A stretch of DNA of 64,000 bases from CBDBJK01 sp965206395. Lineage in GTDB: Bacteria > Chloroflexota > Dehalococcoidia > Lucifugimonadales > CATOSD01. The stretch spans positions 209,942 through 273,941 of the forward strand of contig CBDBJK010000035.1 in NCBI GenBank assembly GCA_965206395.1, read 5' to 3'. Of the stretch, positions 25,387-34,003 are shown piece after piece. Position 1 is the first letter of the stretch, and each line of letters begins with the position of its first letter. The translations under genes were made by a program, and so were the position numbers. A model generated the notes under the pieces. That model did not search any database. It was not told where the DNA came from and worked only from the letters and a program-made list of their open reading frames with translations.

Positions 25387-25992
25387 ATGGAAACATCGGC
25401 TATAGACGCTATCCGGCGCATCCTCTCGGCTCATCCCAAGAAGCCAATTGATGATCCCTCCCTTATGCTCGCCGGAGTGATGATGCTCCTTTATCTAAAG
25501 GATGGGGAGTACTGCGTCCTCTTGAACAAGCGCTCCAGCCATGTCGAGCACCACAAGGGGGAGATTTCTTTCCCCGGCGGCGGCAAGGATCCGGGTGATG
25601 ATACCTTACGCGACACCGCGCTCCGCGAGACCCACGAAGAGATGGGAATTCTGACAGAAGACATAGAAATTCTGGGAGAGTTGGACGATTTTGAGACACG
25701 CAGTCGCTTCCTGATGCGTCCTTATGTCGGAACCATTCCATATCCCTACGACTTCAAGCCCTTCGAGACGGAAGTTGCCGAAGTGATTGAGGCTCCTATC
25801 TCCCATCTTTTAAATGAAGAAAACTTTCGAGATGAAGTAAGAATCGTAGACAGAGAGTTGTCATACTCCCCGGCATATGCCTATAACGGCCATGTGGTAT
25901 TTGGAGCTACAGCGAGGGTTCTAAAGCAGTTTCTAGAGCTGCTTGAAAACGCGCCTGACAAGGAGACCCTGTGGAAGAGAAAACAGTCCTGA
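25387..25992 (+). CDS. NUDIX hydrolase, CoA pyrophosphatase-like
   Basis: A 201-residue NUDIX protein. The NUDIX box GGKDPGDDTLRDTALRETHEEMGI includes the REThEE-G metal-binding core, preceded by HHKGEISFPGG, the pattern of CoA diphosphatases (NudL/YeaB), which cut CoA to 4'-phosphopantetheine and 3',5'-ADP. It follows the CbbQ-like gene and overlaps the start of the VWA gene by 22 bases, so it is translationally coupled. It sits in one operon with coaE, pairing CoA synthesis and hydrolysis. Confidence 0.87.
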   Translation: METSAIDAIRRILSAHPKKPIDDPSLMLAGVMMLLYLKDGEYCVLLNKRSSHVEHHKGEISFPGGGKDPGDDTLRDTALRETHEEMGILTEDIEILGELDDFETRSRFLMRPYVGTIPYPYDFKPFETEVAEVIEAPISHLLNEENFRDEVRIVDRELSYSPAYAYNGHVVFGATARVLKQFLELLENAPDKETLWKRKQS

Positions 25993-28900
25993 CGCTTGAA
26001 GACATAAAAGACGAGTTGCGACGCTTTCCGGCCTCTGTGCTAGAGGAGTTAGAGAAGGCCCGCGAGTTAATGCCCGATACCATGACCGATGCTCAAGGCC
26101 TAGAGTGGGGGCGGTCAGGCCTTGAAATCGCACAACAGACCGTGCGCTCTTGGGAAGCAGCGGCTCAGTATTATCGGGTCAGCCCTCAAGTAATCACCTT
26201 TATGCCGTTCAACTACTTCATCAAGTGGACAGAGTGTGGCAGCGCACTGTGCAAGGAGTCACCCACGCTGGCTACGGCGTATTTCGTGGCAAGTCCTAGC
26301 GCAATGGGCAAACTCAGGTCGCGTCACATCGAAAGCTGGTCGAAACTAGGACGCAGCCTGTACAAAGGCACTTGGAAATCCAGCACCTTGGCCTGCAAGT
26401 TCTTCGAGTCCAGTGCAGTTTTGATGGAAAACCTGAGCTTCCAGGAGATTGAGCAGTTCGTCGCGTTTCTGGACGCACTCTCTCATCGCTCCTACGACCT
26501 GGCCTCCGAGTGCCTGCAAATTGGTCAGCAGCTGTTCCCGCTGATAGGAGATGACAAAGCCGCTCTCATATCGCTGGCCTCTACCCTGGTCGAGACAGGC
26601 TGGCGAGAGGTGAAAAGCTTCTTTGACGCGAGCACGAGAGCCTTGCCAAGAATAGAGGCCGACCAGAGACTTCGTTTCCTGAAAATGGCGGAGAGGCTGG
26701 TCAAGAGTGGCGGGTCAAACATACCCACGATCATGCTAGACACGTCACAAGCCCTTGGCCAGCTTGAAACGGTAGAGCACGCTCACATCCTGGCCCTAGC
26801 GGAGTCATTGCTAGACCTCTCGCCTGCCGCCGTGCCTGAGTTCATCAAGGCGACTCCCATTGCGTTAGACAGCATAACTATGAACCAGCTGGATAAGTGG
26901 TTCGAAGAGGGTGTGCGCATCCTCAACCAGAACCCTGACGGAGGACTTGCGTTCTTCAAGATAGAGTCCGCACACTCCGAAGCCATTCTGGAGGCATTGT
27001 CTTCCAGCGTGGAGTTTGGACGAATCAAAGAAGTCATGGAGATGTATTGCCGTGCGCTGGCCGGAGCAGAGATAAAGCTGTCCGCGTCCGAAGAGTTGGT
27101 CGAGAAGAACATAGGCTGGGTTTCAAGCGAGTCTCCATCCACAGAGGGATCGACAGTGTATGTTCCAATCGTGGTGGACCGCTACGGCTCAAAAGAGGAG
27201 AACTTCTCCTGGTTCAAAGTGGTCTCCACTCATCAGGTGGCGCACCTGGAGTTCGGCAGTTTCGGCTTCGAGTTCGACACAGATTCGGGTCTGTTCAAAG
27301 ACCTGCGCCATGACCTTGAGAAGAAGAAGATAAAAAGAGTTGTCGAAGCGCAAGATATGCCTGAGGTTGACGCGGAGAGCCTGGAACAGGGTTGGGTCAC
27401 CGACATGCAGAGGTTCTTCAACCTGTTCGAAGACCGCAAACTCTCCCTCGACATATTCACGGTGATGGAAGACAGTCGGCTCGACGCTCGCGTGAAACTC
27501 GAATACCCCGGAATTCGCCGTGCCTATAACCAAGTGCAGGCAGACTCTCTTAGCGCGCGCGGTGATATTCAGGCGCTCCCCGCACGAGAAGCAATGGTGG
27601 AGTTCCTTGTAAGGCTTAGTCTTCAGCAATACAAGAATCTGTCGATGCCAGAGGATTACGTGGACGAGGCCCGCAAAATCGCCAGGATAGCTCGGCGTAT
27701 GCTTCGTAAAGAGACCACAGTCGAAGACGCAGCCGAGGCCACGCTTCGCATCTACGCCATAATCGCCCAGATTCCCAACGAGGAAGTGCCGCCCGAAGAG
27801 TGGGAAGATATGGATGTGGATGAACAGGAGGAGGAGCAGTACGAAGACTCCCAAGACATGATGGATCTGGTTCAGCAGATGGCTATGGGCATGGAGATGG
27901 AGATGCGTCCTGAGGGCGAAGAAGAGTATGACTCCATCGAGGAAGTTGACTACAGAGGTGACTTCAAGCCAGAGCTTTCGCAATTGCTAAGTAAGCTGAA
28001 AATGCAACCGCAAGACCAGAACGCTGATGCTTCTGGCGAGCCTATTACTCAGGAGATGCTAGAGGAACTGCTCAAGAACAGTGCAGAGCTTGATCTTCAG
28101 GCCGTTCAAGGAGAGATTCAAAATGCCAGCGGCCTGTTTGCGAACAACCTGCTCAAAGAGGCCGGGGTGAATTTGCCGCAGACGCCTGAGTTAGGGCAGG
28201 GGCCTTTGGTGCATGTCGACGAGGATGGCACAGCGCTAGACCCGACGGAGCCGCAATCGTTCGTTTACGACGAGTGGGACTTCCGCGCAGATGACTACAA
28301 GCCGCGCTGGTGCATTGTGCGCCAGAAGGTCATGCCAGAGGGCGACGCTAACTACTACGGCGATACACTGCATAACTATGGCCCGCTAGTAACCAAAATC
28401 AAACGTCAGTTCGAGATGATGGTTCCTGAGATGTTCCGCAAGGTGCGCAAGCTGGAAGACGGCGAAGATATAGACATCGACGACCTCATCGAGTTCAGAG
28501 TCGACATCAAGACCGGCTCTAGCCCAAGCGACAAGTTCTACTGGAGGCGCAACAAGGTTCAGCGCGATGTTGCGGTGGCCTTCCTGATAGACACCAGCGC
28601 GTCGACGGCAGAGGCTATCGACGATGCCAAGAGAGCGCCCGACGACTGGGACGCGCCCGATGATCCAGTGGAATACATGGTCTGGCTGCGCACCCGCCGG
28701 GGCGAGGCCATGAGGCGCTCCTACAAACGCATCATAGACATTGAGAAAGAGTCCGTCGTCCTGATTGTCAACGCTCTGGAGGCCATTGGTGATCTGTATG
28801 GCATCTATGGCTTCTCAGGTTATGGACGCGAAAACGTGGAGTTCTACACAATAAAGGACCTGGAAGAGAACTTCTCGGACAGGGTTAAAAAACGCATTGA

Positions 28901-29252
28901 CCGCATCGCGCCCTTGCATGCAACTCGAATGGGGCCAGCGATTCGCCACGCCACGTCCAAGCTCGAAAAGCAGGATGCTCGCACGAAGCTGCTGTTCCTC
29001 ATCAGCGACGGACGCCCGCAAGACAGAGGATACAGCCGCGAAGGTGTGGAAAAAGAGTACGCCGTTCACGACACCAAGATGGCGTTGGACGAGGCCAAGC
29101 GCAAGGAAATCAACGCATTCTGCCTGACTGTTGACAAGAACGGTCACGACTACCTGAAGACGATGTGCGCGGACATGGGTTACGAGGTGCTCGACGATAT
29201 ACAAGCTCTGCCAGAGCGTCTGCTGTACCTGTACAAGCGCCTCACGATGTAA
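25971..29252 (+). CDS. CbbO/NorD-family VWA domain protein, giant form
   Basis: 1093 residues, about 450 longer than ordinary NorD or CbbO. GTG 25971 has AAGGAG seven bases upstream. Residues 1 to about 480 are helical, repeat-like (paired helices with W/L pattern). The middle (about 500-760) contains a VAV-type HExxH-less NorD region and a very acidic stretch EEWEDMDVDEQEEEQYED (about 605-625). The C-terminal VWA domain starts near 865 with MIDAS motif DTSAS (about 874) and later FLISDGRPQD and GIYGFSGYGRENV. It should partner the MoxR ATPase two genes upstream. Cytoplasmic; no signal or TM. The next gene is beyond a strong terminator. Confidence 0.88.
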   Translation: MEEKTVLTLEDIKDELRRFPASVLEELEKARELMPDTMTDAQGLEWGRSGLEIAQQTVRSWEAAAQYYRVSPQVITFMPFNYFIKWTECGSALCKESPTLATAYFVASPSAMGKLRSRHIESWSKLGRSLYKGTWKSSTLACKFFESSAVLMENLSFQEIEQFVAFLDALSHRSYDLASECLQIGQQLFPLIGDDKAALISLASTLVETGWREVKSFFDASTRALPRIEADQRLRFLKMAERLVKSGGSNIPTIMLDTSQALGQLETVEHAHILALAESLLDLSPAAVPEFIKATPIALDSITMNQLDKWFEEGVRILNQNPDGGLAFFKIESAHSEAILEALSSSVEFGRIKEVMEMYCRALAGAEIKLSASEELVEKNIGWVSSESPSTEGSTVYVPIVVDRYGSKEENFSWFKVVSTHQVAHLEFGSFGFEFDTDSGLFKDLRHDLEKKKIKRVVEAQDMPEVDAESLEQGWVTDMQRFFNLFEDRKLSLDIFTVMEDSRLDARVKLEYPGIRRAYNQVQADSLSARGDIQALPAREAMVEFLVRLSLQQYKNLSMPEDYVDEARKIARIARRMLRKETTVEDAAEATLRIYAIIAQIPNEEVPPEEWEDMDVDEQEEEQYEDSQDMMDLVQQMAMGMEMEMRPEGEEEYDSIEEVDYRGDFKPELSQLLSKLKMQPQDQNADASGEPITQEMLEELLKNSAELDLQAVQGEIQNASGLFANNLLKEAGVNLPQTPELGQGPLVHVDEDGTALDPTEPQSFVYDEWDFRADDYKPRWCIVRQKVMPEGDANYYGDTLHNYGPLVTKIKRQFEMMVPEMFRKVRKLEDGEDIDIDDLIEFRVDIKTGSSPSDKFYWRRNKVQRDVAVAFLIDTSASTAEAIDDAKRAPDDWDAPDDPVEYMVWLRTRRGEAMRRSYKRIIDIEKESVVLIVNALEAIGDLYGIYGFSGYGRENVEFYTIKDLEENFSDRVKKRIDRIAPLHATRMGPAIRHATSKLEKQDARTKLLFLISDGRPQDRGYSREGVEKEYAVHDTKMALDEAKRKEINAFCLTVDKNGHDYLKTMCADMGYEVLDDIQALPERLLYLYKRLTM

Positions 29253-29283
29253 ATCCTGTAAAACAAAAGGGAAACACCAGACG

Positions 29284-29316
29284 AAAAAGGGCCGCTGAAA
29301 AATGCGGCCCTTTTTT
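29284..29316 (+). terminator. Rho-independent terminator of the coaE operon
   Basis: GGGCCGC / GCGGCCC stem (29289-29295 and 29304-29310), 8-base loop, six T; an A-run precedes the stem. It lies 32 bases after the VWA stop. Confidence 0.88.
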
Positions 29317-29480
29317 GATACTGACCATCTCAAGCTCGTCGGGCAGGGGAGAGGAAGATAATCACCTTCTCCGTCGCAATAGCTGACTGGGGTGGGTATG
29401 TGAAAAGGGCATACGTGATCATGCGAGGCGACGTGACGACCTCACCCCGCGAAATTGAATACAGTCCTGGTTCTTAGTCA

Positions 29481-29504
29481 CCCCTCTCCGTTAACGGAGA
29501 GGGG
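29481..29504. repeat. Perfect 24-bp palindrome in a REP-like intergenic segment
   Basis: CCCCTCTCCGTT and its exact reverse complement abut without loop. Flanking CTCACC and GGTGAGG strings extend the symmetry. The 250 bp between the terminator and the second IS630 hold no gene that I can see. It resembles the repeat at 56304-56391 in style. Confidence 0.7.
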
Positions 29505-29572
29505 ACGGGGGTGAGGTCTAGCGTGCCACCACATACATCGTTGCGTTTTTGGAATTTACATACCCTAGTGGT

Positions 29573-30223
29573 TCAACGTTTTTGTATTGATGGGTAGAGT
29601 GACTTTAGCTTGATGCGCGCATCCTCGGTAGTGAAGCGCCAATCCACTCGTATCACATCCCGGTTGCGTTGATTCTGCCAAGCATTGACCTCGCCGCGCA
29701 GGATGTCTTGATTGGCAATCCGTCGGTCCAGGCACTGTCGAGCCAGCACACCGATCTCTATCTCCGCCATATTCAACCAACTCCCGTGTTTGGGAGTGTA
29801 GTGTATCTCCAGTCGCTCAGCTATACGCCTCGCCTCAGCAGGCTCGAATGCCTCGTATAGCGAGGACAGCTTGTGAGTGTTGAGATTGTCCATTACCAGC
29901 ACGATCCGGTCTCTGTCAGGGTAGTCCTCGTCGACCAGTTTCTTTATCACATGCGCCCAGTCCACCTTCGTGCGACGCTCTCTGACCTCGACTCGGCGCC
30001 ATCCGTCCAACGGTGCAAACAGCATGAACAGGCTGCTCACTCCATTGCGCTCGTATTCGTAGTCGTATGCCGCCGATAAGCCGGGCGCTGCGGGACGCGG
30101 CACTCGCGTCTCCTTGACTTGCTGTTTGCTCGTCTCATCCATGCACACCAGAACCTCATTCCCATCGTACGGCCGTTGGTAGACCTCCAGTACGTCTTCC
30201 ATCACGTCTTCCATCGCGCACAC
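29573..30223 (-). CDS. IS630 transposase, DDE part (orfB), copy 2
   Basis: Same catalytic half as copy 1, with MDETS, VMDNLNTH and NMAEIEIG carrying the D, D and E. The 12-bp duplication repeats MEDV at the start of the visible frame, upstream of the first catalytic Asp. One change turns DGWCRVE of copy 1 into DGWRRVE. It needs the same frameshift from orfA at nine A (T run 30285-30293). Confidence 0.88.
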   Translation of the reverse strand: MCAMEDVMEDVLEVYQRPYDGNEVLVCMDETSKQQVKETRVPRPAAPGLSAAYDYEYERNGVSSLFMLFAPLDGWRRVEVRERRTKVDWAHVIKKLVDEDYPDRDRIVLVMDNLNTHKLSSLYEAFEPAEARRIAERLEIHYTPKHGSWLNMAEIEIGVLARQCLDRRIANQDILRGEVNAWQNQRNRDVIRVDWRFTTEDARIKLKSLYPSIQKR

Positions 30224-30731
30224 AAACTCCGCGCTCTGACCGGGCGGGATGCACCAACTCTGCTTCAGCCACGGCTTCAGTTCGTTTTTTTTTAAGCGCC
30301 TGGCGAACCGTCTCGGTGCTAATGGTCCCGACTATCTCACACTCGACCAACTGGTCAGCCAACAGCTTCAGGGTCCAACTGGCACGCCCCTCCGGCGGTT
30401 CCCCGCAGGCCATCGCTATCAACCGTGCTTCACCTTCGCCGTCCAGTCTCTTTTGACGCCGACGCAGTTGCTTTTTGCGATTCAGCGCAGACTCGACCCC
30501 CTCCTCCACACAGCGCTTGCGTATTCGCTCGACCGTTGACTGTCCCACACCGAGCGCGCTGGTGATGTCCGCGTCCTTCATTCCCCCGTCCGAGCGTGAC
30601 TCATCGCTCATCAGCAGAATGCGCGCATGGGTCTGTTTGTACGCCGCAGCCCGACCGCGTGAGACCAAGGCGTTGAGTTCCTGTTGTTCGTCGGTAGTCA
30701 GTCTGATACGGTACTTCTTGGTAGACATCAT
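30156..30731 (-). CDS. IS630 transposase, helix-turn-helix part (orfA), copy 2
   Basis: Identical to the copy 1 orfA up to the A9 run; four extra residues near the C-terminal tail come from the 12-bp duplication read in this frame. Start at the ATG pair 30731/30728. A TCCTCC (GGAGGA on the coding strand) lies just before it, where copy 1 has TCCCCC, so this copy has the better ribosome site. Confidence 0.82.
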   Translation of the reverse strand: MMSTKKYRIRLTTDEQQELNALVSRGRAAAYKQTHARILLMSDESRSDGGMKDADITSALGVGQSTVERIRKRCVEEGVESALNRKKQLRRRQKRLDGEGEARLIAMACGEPPEGRASWTLKLLADQLVECEIVGTISTETVRQALKKKRTEAVAEAELVHPARSERGVCVRDGRRDGRRTGGLPTAVRWE

Positions 30732-30819
30732 GGTTCCTCCTCGGTTCAACGTTACGATTGAACCCCCAAGAGGAACAATGACTATCATGGTATTCATTTC
30801 AATGATGTTGGACCACTAG

Positions 30820-31800
30820 TCAGCCGTCGCAATAGGGGAAGATTAGGTTGACGCATCTCTGACCCTCGATGATCGGCAAGCCCGCCTCGCGTCGGGCGTC
30901 GTTGATGTGCTCCAGAATGCGGACTCGCAGCGGGGCCATCTCGTAGCCAATGTCCGCTAGCATCTGGCTGTTGTCCACGAGGTAGACGTGCGGTACGAAG
31001 AGGTCTCCGGTGGTAATTTTCGCATCGGGAATGAAGCCCCGCACGATGTCGACCATCTCGCCTGCCGTCGAAAGGTGGCCGCCGCTGAGGTAAATGTTGT
31101 GCTTCAGACTGTCGCTGAGAGCTATCCTGACGAATATCTCCGCTGCGTCCTCCGCGTGAATCATCGCCGACGCCTCATCGTGATGAAAAGGCAGGTCGAT
31201 GGGCTTGCCTACAGCAGGCAGAGACATTAGCAGGCCACCGATCATGCCGGTCATGCCCGTCACTCGACCATGGCCGAACACGGTTGCGATTCGCACCGCT
31301 CGAAGGTCCATGCCAAATCGATCGATGTACTTGCTTGCAGAGAAGTCGTTGACCGACTTGGTCATACCGTAGACGTTCACAGGATTAGAAGTGTCGTCCT
31401 CTGTCAGAGGCCGGTCACCGAAAGTCTCCTGCACGCCGTAGACCGCGATGGAGCTTGCGTAGACCACCCGCCGCACGCCCGTCCACCGCGCCACCTCGAA
31501 AACATTGTTAGTTCCCTGGATGTTGACCAGCATCCCGAAGTGCGGGCGGTCTTCCGTGTCCGGGGGCAGCAGGGCAGCCATGTGCACGATCCTGTCAACG
31601 CCATGAGTGTTCACGGCCTCCAGCAGATGCGGAACCTGCGTGATGTCGCCGCGATAGACCTCGATGCGGTCAAGGTAGGGTTGCAAATTGGCACGAGGCG
31701 GCGCGAGATCGAAGCAGACAACGTCCTCGCCTCGCTCTACCAGCTTGCGCACGATACGAGCGCCGATAAAGCCAGTGCCGCCTGTGACCATTATGGACAT
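30820..31800 (-). CDS. NAD-dependent epimerase/dehydratase (extended SDR)
   Basis: A 326-residue extended SDR. The NAD-binding motif is TGGTGFIGARI (residues 6-16), with the D at FDLAPP ending strand 2. The catalytic YxxxK is YGMTK (about 144-148) and the Ser is in VVYASSIAVYG. Such enzymes oxidise or epimerise nucleotide sugars or related alcohols; the substrate is not evident. The C-terminus is short and ends NLIFPYCDG. An IS630 copy lies immediately after the stop. Confidence 0.85.
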   Translation of the reverse strand: MSIMVTGGTGFIGARIVRKLVERGEDVVCFDLAPPRANLQPYLDRIEVYRGDITQVPHLLEAVNTHGVDRIVHMAALLPPDTEDRPHFGMLVNIQGTNNVFEVARWTGVRRVVYASSIAVYGVQETFGDRPLTEDDTSNPVNVYGMTKSVNDFSASKYIDRFGMDLRAVRIATVFGHGRVTGMTGMIGGLLMSLPAVGKPIDLPFHHDEASAMIHAEDAAEIFVRIALSDSLKHNIYLSGGHLSTAGEMVDIVRGFIPDAKITTGDLFVPHVYLVDNSQMLADIGYEMAPLRVRILEHINDARREAGLPIIEGQRCVNLIFPYCDG

Positions 31801-31848
31801 GCTAAATATGCTCCTGGGGAAGGTTGCTAGCTCATCGCGAGGGGAGCC

Positions 31849-32157
31849 TTAGGTGGGTTCGAACATCTCGTAGAATTCGACGTGGCTGCTCTCTACAAAC
31901 TCGCTTAAAGCCCTACCAAGCGTTAAAACTTCTTCTGGCAATTTGTTGCTTGCGCGATAGGGAGATTCCAGCGTCTCAGCTAACCATTCCATGTATACTG
32001 TATCGTCAGGCCCGGGCACCGTGCCTCCGCTAATGTAAACCCTCGAAGGACTGCGCTGCCCTGCCTCCTCGTAAACTTTGCCCGATTTCACAAGCAAGGC
32101 TGCTGCTTCACGGGTGCTTCTAGGCTTGCACTTGAATACTCGACGGATTACGTACAT
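31849..32157 (-). CDS. Small protein of unknown function, 102 residues
   Basis: ATG 32157 with AAAGGAG six bases upstream. Opens MYVIRRVFKCKPRSTREAAAL and later TVYMEWLAETLES. The pattern (beta strand, helix with REAA, strand VYISGG, strand TVYMEW, long helix) suggests a ferredoxin-like alpha/beta-barrel dimer as in ABM or NIPSNAP proteins, but I cannot name a family. It lies 49 bp after the epimerase start on the same strand and may be co-transcribed. Confidence 0.7.
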   Translation of the reverse strand: MYVIRRVFKCKPRSTREAAALLVKSGKVYEEAGQRSPSRVYISGGTVPGPDDTVYMEWLAETLESPYRASNKLPEEVLTLGRALSEFVESSHVEFYEMFEPT

Positions 32158-32280
32158 CAATACTCCTTTTCTTCGTATGCGATTCCACTAAGGCTTTATA
32201 TTAGGGCAAGTGGGTTGGTTAGAGCAAGCGACCTGCCTTGGGTTTAATCATAGCGTTTGGCAATACTCTGGGCGGTAGGC

Positions 32281-33117
32281 TCACAGCGCTTGCCAGTAGC
32301 GTTTGCCCTCAAGGCGGACTACCTTGCCGATGTGATCTATCGGATGGAAATGGCCCGCCGCGACCACGTAACCCTCTGACTCGGCTTTATGTAGGATTGA
32401 CTCACGGCTGCTTCGGCTCGCCGCTTTGTCGATATCGACCCCGGCACACCAGTCGGGTTCTTGCACCTGCACTTTGCTGTGTAGCAGGTCACCGACGATC
32501 ATCGCCTTCTCGCCTTGAGAAGTTATCAAAAGTACCTGGTGCCCTAGCGTGTGTCCAGGAGTGGCTAGCGTGGTAAGCTCGTCGTTGACGAAGTGCTCGC
32601 TGTCTATAAGCTCCATAAGCCCAAGCTCTTGCAGAGGAACGACGTAGTCTTTTACCTGCGGCGCGGAGTCCAGGTTTTCAGGTTTCGTGAAATGGTCCCA
32701 ATCGCCCCTCGGCACCAGGTATCTGGCATTGGGGAAGTTGGGCGTGGCTTTCTCGCCGGAAATGTCCAGGTTCCAGCCCACGTGATCGGCGTGAAGGTGC
32801 GAGTGAACCACGATGTCCACGTCGTCAGGACTGACGCCCTCTTTCTTTAGCTGATTGAGCAGATCGCCCGTGCGGTTGTCACGCTCGGGGTGCGGCCCTG
32901 GCCCCATGCCCGTGTCTACCAGTATCGTCTGACCTTGTGAGCGGACGAAGAAACAGCCGTAGTAAAGCTGTAGCATGCCGTTCTCAAGAACGTCTTTGTG
33001 GAGCGTCCAGCTATCCAGAGAAACGTCTGGAAAGAACCTGTCAGGTTCGCGGGCGGGCGGTATCATGTCCAGGACGGCAACTATTTCAACATTGCCAACG
33101 GTTATCTTGTCTGCCAT
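32281..33117 (-). CDS. Metallo-beta-lactamase-fold hydrolase
   Basis: A 278-residue MBL protein. The zinc motif is HSHLHADH (about residues 104-111), with further ligands in ATPGHTLGHQ, GDLLHS and AGHFHPID. The opening VGNVEIVAVLDMIPP and the region ILVDTGMGPGP match the lactonase/quorum-quenching-like MBL group, which hydrolyse lactones or phosphoesters. No signal peptide. It lies in a minus-strand run with a NUDIX gene and a second MBL gene; the shared pathway is unclear. Confidence 0.85.
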   Translation of the reverse strand: MADKITVGNVEIVAVLDMIPPAREPDRFFPDVSLDSWTLHKDVLENGMLQLYYGCFFVRSQGQTILVDTGMGPGPHPERDNRTGDLLNQLKKEGVSPDDVDIVVHSHLHADHVGWNLDISGEKATPNFPNARYLVPRGDWDHFTKPENLDSAPQVKDYVVPLQELGLMELIDSEHFVNDELTTLATPGHTLGHQVLLITSQGEKAMIVGDLLHSKVQVQEPDWCAGVDIDKAASRSSRESILHKAESEGYVVAAGHFHPIDHIGKVVRLEGKRYWQAL

Positions 33118-33144
33118 CAGACACTCCTTGCGTCACGTCAGATA

Positions 33145-33915
33145 CTAGCCTTCCAGCGGAGGCATGAAGAACTCGTGCGTTCTTGGGGTTCCAAAACCAT
33201 CTATTGGCGACGGGACGATGCCCGTGCTTTCCACCGCCGCGCGCACTATGTCCCTACTGAACTGGCCGACTGTCCCCGTGCCTAGGAACTCATCGACAGG
33301 CATCCACAGGCACGCCTCTATCTCATCTTCCTGCATGGTTATTTCCCGACTCAAAGGCGAGAGCCTGCAAACGAAATAGATGTCTGACTTGCCATACCTG
33401 TAGCCATGCCAGTGACGAAAGCATACAAGAGACTCGAACTTTGTCTTGACGCCAGTTTCTTCAAGCACCTCCCGGACGGCTGCGTCCGCGATGTGCTCCC
33501 CGGCCTGCAACGCGCCTCCCGGCAGTTTGAATGCGGGGCCACGTCGATTTGGATTGTACTCGCGAAACTTCTCGGACACCACCAGAATCTCGTTCGAGTC
33601 GCTCAGTACGACGCCGCCGACGCCAATATAGTGCGTGGCATAGGGAGGAATCACGGCTCCTTCCTCCAGGCGGCGTGTGAGCAGGACCTCGGTTTCGGTG
33701 GCGTGATGATAGGTAAATCCCGCCTCCACCGCAACTGGCACGAGCGCCGACTTGGAAATGGGAATCTCCATCCACACGACCTTGTATCCTTCATCTTCCC
33801 AGGCGTCCACGGAGTGCGAGAGTTGGCTCCTGAATTGCCTCGGGTCGTCTATTAGTGCGTTGGGGTTTGCGACAACACCGCCAAAAGGATTGGGGTTTGC
33901 ATCGATTAAATCCAT
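33145..33915 (-). CDS. NUDIX hydrolase, NUDT6-like two-domain form
   Basis: 256 residues. The N-terminal part (about 1-85) resembles the GNAT-like pre-domain of NUDT6 and plant NUDIX proteins (YKVVWMEIPISKSALVPVAV, then AGFTYHHA). The C-terminal NUDIX domain has GVGGVVLSDSNEILVV, then GGALQAGEHIADAAVREVLEETGV with the metal-binding REvLEE. The family hydrolyses nucleoside diphosphate derivatives such as ADP-ribose or NADH. Transcribed before the MBL gene at 32281, 27 bp apart. Confidence 0.85.
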   Translation of the reverse strand: MDLIDANPNPFGGVVANPNALIDDPRQFRSQLSHSVDAWEDEGYKVVWMEIPISKSALVPVAVEAGFTYHHATETEVLLTRRLEEGAVIPPYATHYIGVGGVVLSDSNEILVVSEKFREYNPNRRGPAFKLPGGALQAGEHIADAAVREVLEETGVKTKFESLVCFRHWHGYRYGKSDIYFVCRLSPLSREITMQEDEIEACLWMPVDEFLGTGTVGQFSRDIVRAAVESTGIVPSPIDGFGTPRTHEFFMPPLEG

Positions 33916-34003
33916 AGTGTTTCCTCAAGTTATTTATTGTGAGTACGGGTTTGTATGCGAATAGAATTGACATATCGATTGTTGCTGGCAGCAACTCACC
34001 TCG

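Larger units (their letters stand above)
29568..30816 (-). mobile_element. IS630-family insertion sequence, copy 2
   Basis: 1249 bp, nearly identical to copy 1 (20837-22073), with the same ends and TA at both flanks (29566-29567 and 30817-30818). It differs by a 12-bp duplication (ATCACGTCTTCC near 30199-30214) and a few point changes. It landed three bases beyond the stop codon of the epimerase gene, so that gene is intact. Confidence 0.95.
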
